A stretch of 64,000 nucleotides of DNA from Polaribacter septentrionalilitoris (GCF_009832745.1 NZ_VRMJ01000041.1:67001-131000); one strand, 5' to 3'; positions 19,874 to 28,085 are shown, counted from the first letter of the stretch. Numbers and translations: made by a program. The notes: generated by a model not told the origin, from the sequence alone.

Positions 19874-19904
19874 TTTGCGAATAATAGAAAACCATGTATA
19901 TTTG
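19874..19904 (+). promoter_or_regulatory. Complete promoter of the small RNA
   Basis: TTTG at 19874-19877, a 19-base spacer and TATATTTG at 19897-19904 match the consensus exactly. No protein gene starts within 280 bases downstream on this strand. Confidence 0.7.
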
Positions 19905-19909
19905 CACAT

Positions 19910-20018
19910 CACTTTTTGTTAGAGTGATACTAGTTGTGTTGTTTTGACACTTTAGAAAAAGTGTCTTGGTTTTGTTAACCAATGGAAAGCTTCCCTTAGA
20001 TGGGACGCTTTTTTTTTG
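19910..20018 (+). ncRNA. Candidate small non-coding RNA, about 110 nt
   Basis: The element lies in the 408-base gap between lysS and the small gene at 20187. Behind the promoter at 19874-19904 it holds a perfect 8-base-pair hairpin with an AGAA loop (GACACTTT 19946-19953, AAAGTGTC 19958-19965), a small GGTT/AACC hairpin (19968-19980) and a terminator at the end. There is no open reading frame of note and no ribosome-binding context. It does not look like tmRNA, SRP RNA or RNase P RNA. The Rfam flavo-1 motif is one known class of similar size in Flavobacteria, but I cannot confirm a match. It may act in trans. Confidence 0.6.
19986..20017 (+). terminator. Terminator of the small RNA
   Basis: A nine- to ten-pair stem with one mismatch (AAGCTTCCC/GGGACGCTT, loop TTAGAT) is followed by nine T residues. 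Confidence 0.85.
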
Positions 20019-20186
20019 TCTTTTTTTAAAAGTTTTATCTTTTTTATTTTAAAAATTCTGCTGATTTAATTCTTTGTTTCTTTTACAAAATATATTCAGA
20101 GTTTAGGGTTTTGGAATTTATTCTGTTTGTTAAATTTTTGAATAATTCATAAAATTTTACGATATTTAGGAATAAACCAATTTATT

Positions 20187-20441
20187 ATGGATGATAAAAC
20201 TAGAAAAAGATTAGATACAATGAATTCTGTTTTGATAAAAATGGAGGACATTAAAAACTCGCAACAAAGTTTAATTGAAAAAGTAGGACAAGTAGAAGTT
20301 GCTCTTTTTGATATCCAATCTGAAACATTAGACAAAGAGCTAGACAAGGTAATGGGTAATGCCAGTAAATCTTTTGATATTATTAAAGATGCAATAGAAG
20401 CTTTTGAAATGAAAAGAAATAGAATTGAAAATGAAGCTTAG
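20187..20441 (+). CDS. Small coiled-coil protein, function unknown
   Basis: The 84-residue product is charged and almost wholly helical, with heptad-like hydrophobics (MNSVLIKMEDIKNSQQSLIEKVGQVEVALFDIQSE). There is no signal peptide or membrane segment. I do not recognise the family. It is the first protein gene downstream of the small RNA on the same strand, 168 bases beyond its terminator, and its stop lies four bases from the stop of the convergent DUF456 gene, with no terminator between. Confidence 0.65.
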   Translation: MDDKTRKRLDTMNSVLIKMEDIKNSQQSLIEKVGQVEVALFDIQSETLDKELDKVMGNASKSFDIIKDAIEAFEMKRNRIENEA

Positions 20442-20444
20442 TTT

Positions 20445-20945
20445 CTAAAAGAAACCTTCTTTTGCCTCCCAAAATTTAATTATAAATAGTACTACATAAA
20501 CTACAGAAACAGAAAACTTTATGGTTGCAGATGTTAGAAAACCTAAAAATGCACCAAAAGAAGCTTTAATGGCTCTGTTTGTGTCTTTGCTATCGTACAA
20601 TAGTTCTCCAATTAAAGCACCAAAAAAAGCACCAATTAAAATTCCAAATGGAATAGGGGATAGCAACCCTACTATTAAACCTATAGTTGTTCCATACACT
20701 CCATATTTACTTCCACCAAAACGTTTTGTTCCCATAGCAGGAATAAAATAATCAAGAATCCAGATAAGTATTGCAATTGCTAGTGTAATTGATAAAAATA
20801 TCCAATTCATTGGGATAACAGTTGTAAAGTGTAAAACCAACAAACCAAACCAACTTGTTAACGGTCCAGGAAGAATAGGTAGAAAGGAACCTATGATGCC
20901 CAAAACCACTAAAACAAATCCAAGAAGTAATAAAAATATATCCAT
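20445..20945 (-). CDS. DUF456 family membrane protein
   Basis: The 166-residue product consists of five or six membrane segments and loops rich in Gly and Pro. The family signature GTKRFGGSKYGVYGTTIGLIVGLL is present, along with FFGALIGELLYDSKD. DUF456 proteins resemble small Gly-zipper membrane proteins, and their function is not established. A near-match -7 box (TACCTTCG on the minus strand) lies about 20 bases upstream. The start region is divergent from the BlaI-type regulator, and the large palindrome at 20997-21032 lies between the two genes, so shared control is possible. Confidence 0.85.
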   Translation of the reverse strand: MDIFLLLLGFVLVVLGIIGSFLPILPGPLTSWFGLLVLHFTTVIPMNWIFLSITLAIAILIWILDYFIPAMGTKRFGGSKYGVYGTTIGLIVGLLSPIPFGILIGAFFGALIGELLYDSKDTNRAIKASFGAFLGFLTSATIKFSVSVVYVVLFIIKFWEAKEGFF

Positions 20946-20996
20946 AGTTTATTTACTAACAAGACGAAGGTATAAAATGTTTGTTACAAATCTTTT

Positions 20997-21061
20997 TAAC
21001 TAAAAAATTAGTTTAAACTAATTTTTTAGTTATATTTGTTTTATCAAACTAAAAACTTAGT
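20997..21061. promoter_or_regulatory. Three BlaI-type operator dyads in the blaI promoter
   Basis: Three copies of ACTAA-N4-TTAGT occur at 20999-21012, 21017-21030 and 21048-21061. The first two lie in a perfect 36-base palindrome (20997-21032) covering the -33 region; the third sits between the -7 box and the ATG. The layout (14-base dyads with four-base centres) suits a dimeric BlaI/MecI repressor and suggests autoregulation. Confidence 0.65.
21031..21038 (+). promoter_or_regulatory. -7 box of the blaI-like operon
   Basis: TATATTTG is an exact TAnnTTTG match. It touches the end of the 36-base palindrome and lies nine bases before the third operator dyad. Confidence 0.6.
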
Positions 21062-21068
21062 TGAAATT

Positions 21069-21431
21069 ATGAGTAAACAATTAACAAAAGCAGAAGAGCA
21101 AATAATGCAAGTTTTGTGGGATTTACAAGAAGCATCCGTTAAAGAAGTTATCGATAAATTGTCAGAACCAAAACCAGCATACAATACCGTTTCTACCATT
21201 ATCAGAATATTAGAAACTAAAGAATTTGTTGCACACAAAAGTATTGGTAGAGGGTATGTATATCATCCTATTATAGAGAAAGAAGCCTATAGTAACCAAA
21301 GTTTGCATAAACTAATGAATGGTTATTTTAACGGATCTTTTAAAAATATGGTTTCATTTTTTGTAAAAGAAAATAAAATGGATGTGAAAGAATTAGAAAG
21401 TATTTTAAAGGAAGTAAATAAGAAAAAGTAA
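21069..21431 (+). CDS. BlaI/MecI/CopY-family transcriptional repressor
   Basis: The 120-residue winged-helix protein has the family pattern LTKAEEQIMQVLWDLQEASVKEVIDKL, then PAYNTVSTIIRILETKEFVAHKSIGRGYVYHPII, and a helical dimerisation tail. Such repressors leave DNA when a partner membrane peptidase cleaves them, and the BlaR1-like gene follows at 21569. I start at 21069; the upstream in-frame start at 21036 lies in the -7 box. Three dyads matching a likely operator surround the promoter, so it probably represses its own operon. Confidence 0.92.
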   Translation: MSKQLTKAEEQIMQVLWDLQEASVKEVIDKLSEPKPAYNTVSTIIRILETKEFVAHKSIGRGYVYHPIIEKEAYSNQSLHKLMNGYFNGSFKNMVSFFVKENKMDVKELESILKEVNKKK

Positions 21432-21438
21432 ATAACTC

Positions 21439-21547
21439 GTCAGTTCGAGTGAATTTGTGAGGAACGAACAAATTTGTATCGAGAACAATCAACTTCTCGA
21501 TACTATTTTATTTCGATTTTTATCTCAATAAAATCACTTGAAGTGAC
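21439..21547. repeat. Palindromic intergenic repeat, copy A
   Basis: The ends GTCAGTTCGAGTG (21439-21451) and CACTTGAAGTGAC (21535-21547) are inverted with 11 of 13 matches. Inside are AAATTTGTATCGAGAA and TTCTCGATAC arms. It fills the gap between the BlaI-type and BlaR1-type genes. Related copies lie at 51764-51864 and 52054-52153. Confidence 0.75.
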
Positions 21548-21568
21548 CATCAATAAAAAACAAAAACT

Positions 21569-22957
21569 ATGATTAATTATATTTTACAAGTCATATTATT
21601 CCAAGTACTATTTTTGGCGATTTATGATTTTTTTCTAAGCAAAGAGACATTCTTTACAAAAAATAGATGGTATTTATTATCTACACCAATACTGTCTTTT
21701 TTAATTCCTTTAATTAAAATTCCTACTTTTCAAAAAGCAGTTCCTCAAGAGTTTATTATTTACTTGCCGGAAATTATTTTATCACCAGAAAAAGTAATTC
21801 AAGAAACTAAATTTTATCAATCTATAAACTATATAGATGTTGTTTTTATTTCTGGAATTATTGTGTTTAGTGGATTATTTTTATATAAGTTGTTTCAGAT
21901 ATTTCTATTAATAAGACAGTGTAAAATAAAAAAACAGTCTGATTACACCTTGGTTTTAATTCCAAATAGAACCAAAGCATTTTCATTTTTCTATTATATT
22001 TTTATTGGAGAATCAATTTCTGAAACTCAAAAGAAAAAGATTATTCAACACGAATTGGTTCATACCAAACAAAAGCATTCTTTAGACTTATTATTTTTTG
22101 AACTCTTAAAAATTGTAATGTGGTTTAATCCAATGGTTTTTTTGTATCAAAAAAGAATCACTTTGGTGCATGAGTATATTTCTGATGAAGTTGCTTCTAA
22201 ATCAGAACCAAAAGAAAACTATATCAATCATTTACTATCCAACTTTTTTCAGGTTGAAAACATATCGTTTATCAACCAATTTTATAAACAATCATTACTA
22301 AAAAAAAGAATTATTATGATGACCAAAACACAATCAAAAAAATTAAATCAATTAAAATACTTAGTACTAATACCTGCTTTAATTGGAATGCTTTTTTATA
22401 CTTCTTGTACTGAAACAGAAGTACATGATGATTTCTCTAAAACAGAAAAATTAAACTTAGAGAGTATTCAAATAAAAGAATTAAAGCGGGTTAATAAAAA
22501 ATTAAGCGATTCTATAGAAATATTGGATAAACAGAAAAAAGTAAGAGAAAATAGAATAAAACATTTAGAGAAACTGGGGTTTTCAAATGGTATTAAAAAT
22601 ATAGAAACAGAAGAAGTTTCCTTTATGACCATAGACAAAGCTCCAACTTTTCCAGGTTGTGAATCTGGAGATAAAAAATGTTTTTCTAAAATGATACAAA
22701 AACATTTTGCCAAAAACTTTAATGCCAATATGGTAAAAGGGTTAGGTTTATCTTCTGGAAGAAAAAGAGTTTTTATTGGTTTTAAAATTGATAAAGAAGG
22801 TAATGTAATTGATATTAAAGCAAGAGCTCCTCATAAAGATATTAAAGAAGAGGTAATAAGTGTTATGAGTACTTTGCCAAAAATGATACCTGGAGAACAA
22901 AAAGGAGAAAAAGTAGGAGTAAAATATGCTATTCCATTTACATTGGTAGTTGAGTAA
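21569..22957 (+). CDS. BlaR1-like M56 membrane peptidase with C-terminal TonB-C-like domain
   Basis: The 462-residue protein starts with membrane helices and a zinc peptidase site HELVH (about residues 161-165, within IIQHELVHTKQKHSLD) and a later HEYISDEVA that may give the third ligand. A further membrane helix (YLVLIPALIGMLFYTSC, about 265-281) leads to a coiled region and a periplasmic domain. The latter runs from FPGCESGDKKCFSKMIQKHF to VGVKYAIPFTLVVE and resembles the C-terminal domain of TonB. In the BlaR1 scheme a periplasmic signal activates cleavage of BlaI; the sensed signal here is unknown. It is separated from the repressor gene by repeat copy A. Confidence 0.87.
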   Translation: MINYILQVILFQVLFLAIYDFFLSKETFFTKNRWYLLSTPILSFLIPLIKIPTFQKAVPQEFIIYLPEIILSPEKVIQETKFYQSINYIDVVFISGIIVFSGLFLYKLFQIFLLIRQCKIKKQSDYTLVLIPNRTKAFSFFYYIFIGESISETQKKKIIQHELVHTKQKHSLDLLFFELLKIVMWFNPMVFLYQKRITLVHEYISDEVASKSEPKENYINHLLSNFFQVENISFINQFYKQSLLKKRIIMMTKTQSKKLNQLKYLVLIPALIGMLFYTSCTETEVHDDFSKTEKLNLESIQIKELKRVNKKLSDSIEILDKQKKVRENRIKHLEKLGFSNGIKNIETEEVSFMTIDKAPTFPGCESGDKKCFSKMIQKHFAKNFNANMVKGLGLSSGRKRVFIGFKIDKEGNVIDIKARAPHKDIKEEVISVMSTLPKMIPGEQKGEKVGVKYAIPFTLVVE

Positions 22958-22967
22958 ATTAAAAGTT

Positions 22968-24218
22968 ATGAAAAAGAAAATTTTATTTGTATTACTCTTA
23001 GTAGTTGTAAAAGTTGAAGCGCAAACTTCAACTTTTTCTGTTGCTGATAGTTTGTTTGCAAAAGGAAGATATAAATTGTCTTTAAAAGTGCTTAAAGAAT
23101 TAAAAGAAAGTTTTAAAATTAATGCAAAAAAAGCAGTAATTTTTGAATCTATTGATAATTATAAGAAAGCTGCATTTTACTATAAACAAGCATTAACTTT
23201 TAAAGAAGATTATAAAACTAAATTAAAGCTAGCAAAAAGTTATCGTGCTTTAAAACAATCAAAAAAAGCGATTCCTATTTATGAAGAAATTTTAGCCAAA
23301 GACTCTTTAAATTTGGTGTTAAAATATCAATTAGGGAAACTTTATATCATCAATAAAAAACCCATAAAAGCACAGAAAACATTTCAATATTTAATTTCTA
23401 AAGATGCAACCAATGCTAATTACTCTTATCATTTGGGGCTTTCTTATGCATTACAAGGCAAAAGGGACCCAATGATTAATAGTTTTATCGATACTTTTGA
23501 AAAAGATACACTGCACTTAAAAGCAATTACCAGATTAGCAAATAGTTTTCAAAAATTAAGAGATAAAGACTCTACACAGCTTTTTGTAGAAAAAGGTTTG
23601 ACTATTTCACCAAATGATTATCATTTAAATACACTTAAAATTAATCAATTATATAGAGATAAAGAATATGCAAAAGCGATACCGTATTTATTAAATTTAG
23701 ATACTTTGTATAAAAAGGAAACTTATCCAATGTCTTTATTGGGTAGAGCATATTATCATATAGATAGTTTAGAAAAAGCAAAAAAGTATTTAAACAAATT
23801 AACAGCAGTTGATAGAGAGGACTTTAAAGCCAATACTTATTTGGGACATATAGCTTTTAAAGAAAAAGACTACAGAGCAGCGATGTTTGAGTATTTTAAA
23901 GCCACAACGAAAGGAAGAAAAGCTAGAGATGAGGAATATTATGGATTAGGGACACTTTATTTTGAGCAAAAAAAAACAAAAATGGCTATAAAAATGTTTG
24001 AGAAAGCACATTTTGAAAACCGCAGAAACCACAGGGCTCTGTATCAATATGCAAAACTTTCTGATGATTATTATAAGGATAAAAAAATAGCTTATAAACT
24101 TTATGTAAAGTACTTGGAAAGTGTCTATGATAAAGACGAAGTGATCACGAATTTTGTTAAAAAAAGAATTTCAGAAATTAAGAAACTAATCTTTATGAAA
24201 GGAGAAACTCTAAAATAA
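22968..24218 (+). CDS. Exported tetratricopeptide-repeat protein
   Basis: The 416-residue product opens with a signal peptide (MKKKILFVLLLVVVKVEAQ) and continues as about ten TPR units, for example YKTKLKLAKSYRALKQSKKAIPIYEEILAKDSLN and YYGLGTLYFEQKKTKMAIKMFEKAHFENRRNHRALYQYAKL. TPR arrays bind partner proteins, so it may be a periplasmic scaffold for the neighbouring BlaR1-like sensor. I start at the ATG at 22968; an earlier in-frame ATG at 22950 overlaps the preceding gene by eight bases and would spoil the signal peptide. It follows the BlaR1-like gene by ten bases. Confidence 0.83.
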   Translation: MKKKILFVLLLVVVKVEAQTSTFSVADSLFAKGRYKLSLKVLKELKESFKINAKKAVIFESIDNYKKAAFYYKQALTFKEDYKTKLKLAKSYRALKQSKKAIPIYEEILAKDSLNLVLKYQLGKLYIINKKPIKAQKTFQYLISKDATNANYSYHLGLSYALQGKRDPMINSFIDTFEKDTLHLKAITRLANSFQKLRDKDSTQLFVEKGLTISPNDYHLNTLKINQLYRDKEYAKAIPYLLNLDTLYKKETYPMSLLGRAYYHIDSLEKAKKYLNKLTAVDREDFKANTYLGHIAFKEKDYRAAMFEYFKATTKGRKARDEEYYGLGTLYFEQKKTKMAIKMFEKAHFENRRNHRALYQYAKLSDDYYKDKKIAYKLYVKYLESVYDKDEVITNFVKKRISEIKKLIFMKGETLK

Positions 24219-24260
24219 TATACTTTAAATAATCTCTATTTTGTTTTGTTTTAGTTTATG

Positions 24261-24268
24261 TATTTTTG
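24261..24268 (+). promoter_or_regulatory. -7 box for the gene at 24282
   Basis: TATTTTTG is an exact match, 13 bases before the ATG. A TTTG at 24240-24243 gives a slightly short 17-base spacer. Confidence 0.5.
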
Positions 24269-24281
24269 TTAAAAATACATA

Positions 24282-25211
24282 ATGAAATTACAGTTATCTT
24301 TTTTATTTATTCTTCTCATATGTTTTTCTGCTTATGCACAAGATAAAAACGATATCGCTCAAATTTATTTTAAAAGAGCAGAAAAAAGTTATGCAACTAA
24401 AGACTACCATGCAACAGAAAGATATTTAACAAAGGCTATTGAATATTTTGGAGGTATAGAGAGTGTTGATGTTGCTACTTTTGGAGCTAAATTTTATTTT
24501 GAAAATAAAGATTTTAAAAAGTCTAAAGATTTTCTAAAAACCTATTTTAAATTAAATAAAAATAAAAAATCTAAAGTGTATAATGATATGCTTTTATTGT
24601 ATACAGATGCTTTAGATGCTATTGAGAATCCTGTTAAAACAAAAACAGAAATAAAAAAAGAAACAAAAAAGGTGTCTCCTAAAATTATTAAAGACACGAT
24701 AAAAGTAGTAAAAAACATTGTTAAAGATACCGTTAAGGAAGAAATTACTGTAATAGATGTAGATCAAAACCAATCTGAAGGTGAACAAGGAGAAGATGTT
24801 GTAGATGAATATGATGTCATTGAAGAAGAAAAAGTTCAAGATGTATCTTTTATGATTATAGAAGACGTTCCTGTTTTTCCGGGTTGTTATGGTAGTAAAA
24901 ACGAGTTAAAAGCTTGTTTTAGTAAGAGTGTTCAAAGGCATTTTGCAACTAAATTTAATGCAGATTTACCAAACACGCTTGGTCTATCTTCAGGAAGACA
25001 TCGGGTTTTTATAGGTTTTTCAATAAATACAAGCGGAAGAGTGGTAAATATTAATACTAGAGCACCTCACCCTAAAATTCAAGAAGAAGTTATTAGAGTT
25101 ATGCAGCTTTTGCCATTAATGACTCCTGGTAGGCAAAGAGGAAAACCAGTTGGTGTTAAATATTCAATCCCTTTTACTTTAATTGTTGAAGGTGATGATA
25201 AAAAAAAGTAG
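24282..25211 (+). CDS. Exported protein with TPR-like start and TonB-C-like end
   Basis: The 309-residue product has a signal peptide (MKLQLSFLFILLICFSAYAQ), a TPR-like pair (IYFKRAEKSYATKDYHATERYLTKAIEYF, TFGAKFYFENKDFKKSKDFLKTYFK), and a long charged spacer of Lys, Val, Glu and Asp (about 115-190). Its C-terminal domain (VPVFPGCYGSKNELKACFSK to VGVKYSIPFTLIVE) is a close paralogue of the end of the BlaR1-like protein, sharing blocks such as GLSSGR, FIGF and RAPH. This points to segmental duplication within the island. Function is unknown; a periplasmic partner of the sensor is a reasonable guess. Confidence 0.75.
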   Translation: MKLQLSFLFILLICFSAYAQDKNDIAQIYFKRAEKSYATKDYHATERYLTKAIEYFGGIESVDVATFGAKFYFENKDFKKSKDFLKTYFKLNKNKKSKVYNDMLLLYTDALDAIENPVKTKTEIKKETKKVSPKIIKDTIKVVKNIVKDTVKEEITVIDVDQNQSEGEQGEDVVDEYDVIEEEKVQDVSFMIIEDVPVFPGCYGSKNELKACFSKSVQRHFATKFNADLPNTLGLSSGRHRVFIGFSINTSGRVVNINTRAPHPKIQEEVIRVMQLLPLMTPGRQRGKPVGVKYSIPFTLIVEGDDKKK

Positions 25212-25252
25212 CAAAAGTCTTCTAATCTTAATAAATTCTCATATCTGATACA

Positions 25253-25732
25253 ATGATGTTTTTGCGTTTTTCTTTTCTTTTATTCGTGATTGTTTTGTTC
25301 AACTCGTGTGACAAATTTTCATTTTATAAAAGTAATAAAAAGCAACCTATAGACACTATTGTAGATTTTTCTTCAGTAGATATGTTTCCTTCCTTTAAAG
25401 ATTGTAATCCTATCATTGACAAGGACAAAAAAGCTGATTGTTTTAGAGAAACCATTCACCAAAAAATAGGAGCAGAGTTGTTAAAACATCAATTCACTAT
25501 TAAAGACGCTATAGATGAATTAGTTTATGTTGATGTACTAATAAATTCAAATGGAGAATTTTTGATAGCTGGTATTGCATCTTCTCAGAATATTAAAGAT
25601 CAAATTCCAAAATTAGATAGCTTATTAATAGCAAGCATTCAAAGTTTACCAAAGGTTTATCCCGCTATTAAAAGAGGAATACCAGTTACTACAAAATATA
25701 GATTGCCTATTAAAATTCAATTACAAGAATAG
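25253..25732 (+). CDS. Small lipoprotein with TonB-C-like domain
   Basis: The 159-residue product begins with a lipoprotein signal (FLLFVIVLFNSC, Cys near residue 19). The rest is a more diverged copy of the TonB-C-like domain of the two upstream genes: VDMFPSFKDCNPI, then ADCFRETIHQKIGAELLKHQF, VYVDVLINSNGEFLIAGIASS, and VTTKYRLPIKIQL. It is the third such domain in a row. The start could also be the ATG at 25256. It probably ends the island; a short CTTTCAA/TTGAAAG hairpin without T tract follows. Confidence 0.72.
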   Translation: MMFLRFSFLLFVIVLFNSCDKFSFYKSNKKQPIDTIVDFSSVDMFPSFKDCNPIIDKDKKADCFRETIHQKIGAELLKHQFTIKDAIDELVYVDVLINSNGEFLIAGIASSQNIKDQIPKLDSLLIASIQSLPKVYPAIKRGIPVTTKYRLPIKIQLQE

Positions 25733-25794
25733 CTTTCAATTTTTGAAAGACCTGTTCTACGGTTTCTACTGTTACCGAAATGACGTTTTAGAAA

Positions 25795-26784
25795 CTAGTT
25801 TAACATTTTCCAGAGTTTGTCTTTCAACTCCATTAAGCCTTGTTGAGCAACAGAAGAAATAAATAAAGTATCAACACCTTTTGGAAGTTCAGATTTAATT
25901 TCTGTTTTTAACTCATCATCTAACATATCACTTTTAGAGATAGCTAATAACCTGTCTTTATCTAGCAGTTCAGGATTGTGTTTTTTCAACTCATTCAACA
26001 AAATTTCATACTCTTTTTTGATGTCATCAGAATCTGCAGGAACTAAAAACAATAACGCAGAATTACGCTCTATATGTCTTAAAAAACGATGTCCTAAACC
26101 TTTACCTTCAGCAGCACCTTCTATGATTCCAGGAATATCAGCCATCACAAAAGTTTGATGATTTCTGTATTCTACAATTCCTAAATTTGGTTTTAATGTG
26201 GTAAATGCATAATCTGCAATTTTAGGTTTTGCTGCAGTTAATACAGATAATAATGTAGATTTCCCAGCATTAGGAAAACCTACTAAACCAACATCTGCTA
26301 AGATTTTTAATTCAATTCGAAACCAACCTTCTTTTCCGTCTATACCTGGTTGTGCATATCTTGGAGTTTGATTGGTGGATGATTTAAAATTCCAGTTTCC
26401 TAAACCACCTTTTCCACCTTCTAAAAGGATGACTTCTTTACCATTTTCGGTAATTTCGAATAAGATTTCGTCAGTGTCAGCATCTCTAATAATGGTTCCT
26501 AAAGGAACATCAATATAGATATCTTCACCATCATGACCAGTACTTCTACTTTTGCTTCCTGCACCACCTTGAGTTGCTCTAAAATGACGTTTAAATTTTA
26601 AGTGAAATAATGTCCACATATTTTTATCACCACGTAAGATGATGTGTCCTCCACGTCCACCATCACCACCATCAGGCCCACCTTTGGTAATGTACTTTTC
26701 TCTGTGTAAATGTGCAGAACCTTGTCCGCCTTTACCAGAAGAAGCGTAGATTTTTATGTAGTCAACAAAATTTCCTTCAGTCAT
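25795..26784 (-). CDS. obg: Obg-family GTPase
   Basis: Obg is an essential GTPase tied to assembly of the large ribosomal subunit and stress control. The 329-residue product has the Gly-rich Obg fold first ([31 protein letters not shown]). The G domain follows, with P-loop GFPNAGKST (near 170), DIPGIIEGA, and SKSD in place of the usual NKxD. It stops after the G domain and lacks the C-terminal OCT domain of longer homologues, as is usual in Bacteroidota. It lies 73 bases downstream of the HPRT-Adk gene on the same strand. Confidence 0.95.
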   Translation of the reverse strand: MTEGNFVDYIKIYASSGKGGQGSAHLHREKYITKGGPDGGDGGRGGHIILRGDKNMWTLFHLKFKRHFRATQGGAGSKSRSTGHDGEDIYIDVPLGTIIRDADTDEILFEITENGKEVILLEGGKGGLGNWNFKSSTNQTPRYAQPGIDGKEGWFRIELKILADVGLVGFPNAGKSTLLSVLTAAKPKIADYAFTTLKPNLGIVEYRNHQTFVMADIPGIIEGAAEGKGLGHRFLRHIERNSALLFLVPADSDDIKKEYEILLNELKKHNPELLDKDRLLAISKSDMLDDELKTEIKSELPKGVDTLFISSVAQQGLMELKDKLWKMLN

Positions 26785-26857
26785 TTTTTTCTTTGTATGC
26801 GTTTAGTTGTTTAATCGAAATTTACGATTAAATAAACGGTTAAACGAATAAACGTTT

Positions 26858-27976
26858 TTAAAGTTTGTCAAATACTTCTGAAATTCTTTGGGTAATTTCT
26901 TCTATAGAACCTACACCATTAATTCCGTAATATTTTCCTTGCGCTTCAAAATAATCTTTTAGAATTGCAGTTTTTGTGTTGTATTCGTTAAAACGGTTTC
27001 TAATTTTACCTTCATCAGTATCATCAGTTCTACCACTTGTTTTTCCTCTTTCTAACAAACGAGTTACCAAAACATCTTCAGGAACTTCTAAAGCAACCAT
27101 TCCGTTAATTTGCTCTCCTTTGTCACCTAAAAAAGCATCTAAAGCTTCTGCTTGAGACTGTGTTCTTGGAAAACCATCAAAAATAAATCCGTTAGCATCT
27201 GCATTTTTTTCTACTTCTGCTTTTAACATGTTTATAGTAACTTCGTCAGGTACTAAATCGCCTTCGTCCATATACTTTTTAGCCAATAAACCTAATTCTG
27301 TAGCATTTTTAATGTTGAAACGAAATACATCTCCAGTAGAAATGTGTACAAGATTATACATGTCTTTTAAAAATTCTGCTTGAGTTCCTTTTCCTGCTCC
27401 TGGAGGGCCAAATAATACAATGTTTTTCATTTTTGGTGTTGTTGTTAATTGATATATTGCTGGGTAATTTCTTCCCAAACCGTTGTAATCTAATCCGTAA
27501 CCTACAATAAATTTATCTTCAATACTTTTTCCGATATAATCTATTGGAAGTGCTTTTCGAAACACATCTGGTTTAAAGAATAAGGTCGCAACTTTGAGTT
27601 GTTTTAAGTTTTTGTTTTTAAAGATATTATATATTTCTTGAAGAGTATTTCCTGTATCTATAATATCCTCTAAAATAATGACTGTTCTGTCTGTAAGATC
27701 TTCATTAATACCTACTAATTGCTTTACATTTTCTGTGGATGATGTTCCGCTATAAGAGGTTAGTTTTACAAATGAAACCTCACAATCTCCTTGATATTCT
27801 CTAATAAAATCTGCTGCAAACAAAAAGCAACCATTTAAAATTCCTATAAAAATAGGGACTTCATCTTTGGGTAAATCTCTTTCTACTTGTAATGCTAAGT
27901 GTTTTACAATGGTATTAATTTCATCCTTATTGATGTAAGGTTTAAAATATAAATCGTGAAGTTTGATAATACTCAT
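26858..27976 (-). CDS. Fused hypoxanthine phosphoribosyltransferase-adenylate kinase
   Basis: Two purine enzymes share one 372-residue chain. Residues 1 to about 178 are hypoxanthine phosphoribosyltransferase, with the PRPP loop VIILEDIIDTGNT at 99-111. Residues 183 to the end are adenylate kinase, with P-loop GPPGAGKGT at 190-198, DGFPRT, and RLLERGKTSGRTDD. The adenylate kinase starts with MKNIVLFG, so Met183 could serve as an internal start. The fusion couples base salvage to nucleotide phosphorylation. I believe this arrangement recurs in Flavobacteriaceae. A -7 box lies seven bases before the ATG, so the message has almost no leader. Confidence 0.93.
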   Translation of the reverse strand: MSIIKLHDLYFKPYINKDEINTIVKHLALQVERDLPKDEVPIFIGILNGCFLFAADFIREYQGDCEVSFVKLTSYSGTSSTENVKQLVGINEDLTDRTVIILEDIIDTGNTLQEIYNIFKNKNLKQLKVATLFFKPDVFRKALPIDYIGKSIEDKFIVGYGLDYNGLGRNYPAIYQLTTTPKMKNIVLFGPPGAGKGTQAEFLKDMYNLVHISTGDVFRFNIKNATELGLLAKKYMDEGDLVPDEVTINMLKAEVEKNADANGFIFDGFPRTQSQAEALDAFLGDKGEQINGMVALEVPEDVLVTRLLERGKTSGRTDDTDEGKIRNRFNEYNTKTAILKDYFEAQGKYYGINGVGSIEEITQRISEVFDKL

Positions 27977-27983
27977 GAGTTTG

Positions 27984-27991
27984 CAAATATA
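27984..27991 (-). promoter_or_regulatory. -7 box for the HPRT-Adk gene
   Basis: The minus strand reads TATATTTG and ends seven bases before the ATG at 27976, implying a very short or absent leader. Confidence 0.55.
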
Positions 27992-28010
27992 ATAGCAATA
28001 TACTTAATGT

Positions 28011-28061
28011 AAAAACCGTTTTCTATAAGATACTGAAACAAGTTCAGTACAAGAAAACGGT
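28011..28061 (-). terminator. Long terminator hairpin after secDF
   Basis: On the minus strand ACCGTTTTCT pairs with AGAAAACGGT, and TACTGAA with TTCAGTA inside it; a T run follows. It separates secDF from the HPRT-Adk promoter. Confidence 0.82.
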
Positions 28062-28085
28062 CTTTAGTTTTTTATTGAATTAGAA

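Noticed and set aside
24612..24839. 75-codon minus-strand frame rich in Phe, Tyr and Asn
   Set aside because: It mirrors the Lys/Glu/Val-rich spacer of the exported protein at 24282-25211 and is an artefact of low-complexity codons.
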